A stretch of 23,765 bases of DNA. Origin: Zygnema circumcarinatum. Lineage: Eukaryota; Streptophyta; Zygnematophyceae; Zygnematales; Zygnemataceae. Location: positions 684,249-708,013 of the forward strand of contig CM074810.1 of assembly GCA_037447605.1 (NCBI GenBank), in the 5' to 3' direction. Position 1 is the stretch's first letter; each line of letters opens with the position of its first letter. Below the pieces are notes generated by a model, which did not search any database, was not told where the DNA came from, and worked only from the letters and a program-made list of their open reading frames with translations. Shown here in pieces: positions 21,269 to 23,765 of the stretch. The position numbers and the translations under genes were made by a program.

Positions 21269-23717
21269 ATGGCGGCCATGGACAGCGTGACGGGGGACCG
21301 TGCCGCCATGGCTGCTCCGACGCAGGCAGGGGAGGGGGTGCGGGGCAGCTCTCCGCCGATCAGAGAGGAGGTCTGCGCTCCTCCCTCCTCCTCCGCCATG
21401 AAGCCCTCTGAGAGCGAGGAAGAGCCCCGCCTCCCGCGAGGCTCTGAGCCTTTGGCGGCGGCGGAGGAGGAGGGGAGGCGGGAGGGGGCGAGGCCGACGC
21501 TGCTGCGCGTGAAGAGGAAGAGGGATGACTGCGCGGTGGAGGCGCTGTGGCTGCACAATGAGGGGGAGGGGGGGAGGGAGAAGAGGTCACACGTGGCAGC
21601 CATGGAGGGTTTGTCGCTGGGAGGAGGTGAAGGAGATGGAGAAGGAGAAGGAGAGGAAGGTGTGGAGCTCGACCTTCTCTCCCTTCTCTTAAGTTTTTTT
21701 TTTTTTTTTTCTAACTTTCCAGCAAGCAACGCACACACAGGCATTTTTGGGGCGCTGCTGATTGAAGAAGAGGCAGTTTCTTGATGACGTTGACCCTTTA
21801 AATGAGGCCATTAAGAGAGTTAGTCCCAGTTTTTTTTCTGCACATGTCAGTCTGAATCTTTAAATAAGAATGGAAAACAACAGGAACATGACCAATTACA
21901 GCTGGCTGTATGAATTAGGCCTCTGCGAACAACACGTCGATAAAGTTTTATTCAGACCTCGCTGCTTTAGAAAGTATGTTAATCCTGATGGGTCTTCCAC
22001 CTTTTAGCTCCTAATTTGATTAATTATTCGACTGTCGCACATCTTCGCAAACCTCTGTTTCCCTTAATTTCAATTTAACTGATAGAACATTTCTTTCACG
22101 CAGAATCCCGTACGGCCCCTCGGAGTCTTTTTCGTCTTATTGAAACGGTTGCATTTTCAAGCGTTAAGAAACGAGCCACGTCTTCCGGCATTCTTTCGAA
22201 AATAAAAGAGCGAAGTAATAGTGAAATTTGGAAAGCTGAGCATTTGAAAAGGCAAGAGAGGCTGCTTGCAACCGCGCGCCAAGCGCAAGAGGTAAGGCCC
22301 CCTCCCCTCGCCCCTTCCTTTTTTGTTTCTGGGTCAGGATATCAAACCAGTTGGCATCCAAATCAGTATAAAAAAAAAAAACTTTTGCAATAAGAAATGC
22401 AGGCTAGACTCTGTTCAAAAAAACAACAAGAATTGCGTCTAGGCTGCAGAACGAGGCAATCAGAAATAGGTCAAGATTCAGGGGAACGTTTCACTTTGGA
22501 TCTATGGTTAAAGCTGGCAAAAGTTAGAGTGTGAGCCAACTTATAGGGCTTGGTTAATGGTTAGAGATAGAGTTCTGGGTTTTGGTTATGGTTATTGTTA
22601 CCTGCAGAGCACTGTTGTGGAGCTTTAAGGTCTACTGAGGCGGATCTGAGATTGCTAAAAATTCTAGTGTTTAGTCTACCCAGCAAAAGCAGTGGATTAG
22701 AATAACAGCTGTCGGTAGTCCTTTCTGTACTGCACACGTTCGTAAGTGCCTGTGGATGTCTTTTGCTTTTCGTTTGTCTACAGAAAGCTGCAAGGAATGC
22801 ACGGTATGAGCAGATTCTGCGCAGCCGACAGACCACTCGAGCTATCGACGAGTCAGGTGATGCAATGTCAGAGATTTTTCACCTTTATGATGTGGTGAGA
22901 GTGAATACGGATGAGGAAAATGAAAAGGTCCGTCAACGGCAAGCTCGGCGAGAACAGGCAGAGAGGTATCTCTTTGTGCCCTCTCTTCGACCTTCTCCTA
23001 CTCTTGACTCCCATATTCATTGCTTTGAAGCACCTTTCTCATTTTAGCATATCCACTTTCCCCCTTCTTTTTTCTTTTCAACGATGCAATCTACACTTGT
23101 TCAGTTCTGGGAGGCCATATCCTTTCCCGATGTCCTGGGGATTGGAAAGGAATCACGTGATTTGCATTCTTTCTTGTGAACTGTCTTCTGTGTGTGGTGA
23201 ACGATAGTGCTGTTTTCAGACAGTCTTCTCTTCAAATAAGGGAGTTGAGCGTTTGCTCTTGTGGCATTCATCCCTGAATTGTTGCTGTGCTGTTTTTCCT
23301 GCATTAAATATGCAGGGAAGCTTCGTCAAAGGAAGGGCAGCTGCTTCTAAATTACATGCCCCTACTTAGAGAGTATGTTCCATCGACTGTAACAGACATG
23401 CCGAGCAATAAGGATGATGTTGTCATATCAGGAGAAGACGCAGGTGATATGTCTGCCACTTGTCAGCTGCTCATGCAAACAGAAGGGAAGAAAGAGTCCG
23501 CATTTGTGCTGGGACGGAGAAAACACTGTCCCCCACGAGAAAGCTCTGTGTGATAAATCATCGAGAATGCTAATTTTTTTTTTAGTCGTCTTATCTGATC
23601 GGGTTTCTTTTTTTTTTTTTTTTGGGGTGCAGATGCCGACGAGGAATACGTGTATGACGTTTACTACTTAGCCGAGAATGTTTCCGGCGACATGCCTGAC
23701 TTGGAGGACTGTCCGAT
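21269..23717 (+). CDS. RDM4: RDM4/DMS4-like protein (Iwr1 family), first five exons; 3' end outside window
   Basis: Exons: 21269-21626, 22104-22291, 22784-22965, 23316-23443, 23633-23717; phases agree over 313 codons plus two bases. The gene continues past the window after donor GTGAGC at 23718. Motifs follow Arabidopsis RDM4 in order: LLRVKRK (78-84) then EALWLH; RLIETVAFSSVKKRATSSG in exon 2; ARYEQILRSR and FHLYDVVRVN in exon 3; LNYMPLLREYVPS in exon 4; and EEYVYDVYYLAE in exon 5, the Iwr1 signature. The family assists nuclear import or assembly of RNA polymerase II. Plant RDM4 also works with Pol IV/V in RNA-directed DNA methylation. The start is the first ATG (GCCATGG) of the open frame; a second in-frame ATG at 21278 is possible. 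The exon 1 donor is ambiguous: 21627 (GAG|GTGAAG, preferred) or 21660 (AAG|GTGTGG), both in phase. The N-terminal 75 residues are acidic and low complexity. Confidence 0.9.
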
Positions 23718-23751
23718 GTGAGCTGGCTGATGAGTTTCTTTTGAAGGGGAA

Positions 23752-23765
23752 GGGGGGGGGGGGGG
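23752..23765. repeat. Poly-G run at window edge
   Basis: At least 14 G at the very end, in RDM4 intron 5, preceded by GGGGAA. It may be a longer G tract cut by the window, or a sequencing or assembly limit. Confidence 0.6.

Noticed and set aside
21269-21744. Long minus-strand frames antisense to RDM4 exon 1
   Set aside because: Shadows of the GC- and purine-rich RDM4 coding strand. The plus frame has the RVKRK family motif and consistent splicing to later exons.
21782-21856. Possible box C/D snoRNA in RDM4 intron 1 (TGATGA at 21783, CTGA about 70 nt later)
   Set aside because: The base before TGATGA is T rather than purine, no terminal stem forms, and no internal D'/C' boxes are evident.

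Overview
The window looks like nuclear DNA of a green plant in the broad sense (streptophyte). Three spliced protein-coding genes with canonical GT-AG introns were rebuilt by hand from both strands, and each matches a plant protein family. The species cannot be named from the sequence. Introns are about 120-700 bp and unusually rich in (GA)n/(CT)n and CCCTCC-type tracts. Family assignments come from recalled conserved blocks, not from a database search.

Layout. (1) Positions 146-12883, minus strand: the 5' 19 exons of a giant BEACH-domain protein of the BCHC type. All splice phases agree over 7,762 coding nt (2,587 codons). The gene runs off the left edge inside the BEACH domain, so the rest of BEACH and any WD40 repeats lie outside. 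(2) Positions 12884-16455: intergenic DNA. It holds a 433-bp pyrimidine tract, a GC-rich patch, a 36-bp tandem duplication, an 879-bp terminal-inverted-repeat (TIR) transposon with a 10-bp target duplication (15310-16188), and a 102-bp pogo-like MITE (miniature inverted-repeat transposable element, 16227-16328). (3) Positions 16456-16528, minus: tRNA-Glu(CTC) with a T10 Pol III terminator. (4) Positions 17130-20503, minus: a complete eight-exon histidine-biosynthesis gene, HISN3 (HisA-type isomerase, 355 aa), whose introns carry a 33-bp x 8 minisatellite, a 25-bp x 6 minisatellite and a 63-bp duplication. (5) Positions 20504-21268: a divergent promoter with two inverted G-box pairs and pogo/Emigrant-like transposon ends. 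(6) Positions 21269 to the right edge, plus: the first five exons of an RDM4/DMS4 (Iwr1-family) gene.

The genes do not form a functional pathway. They are a BEACH trafficking or RNA-granule scaffold, a plastid amino-acid enzyme, and an RNA polymerase assembly/import factor with a role in RNA-directed DNA methylation. HISN3 and RDM4 are head-to-head and may share regulation. I found no previously undescribed biological system. The most notable signals are the two non-autonomous transposons, the intronic minisatellites, the symmetrical G-box promoter and purine-rich simple sequence that appears to have entered BCHC exons.
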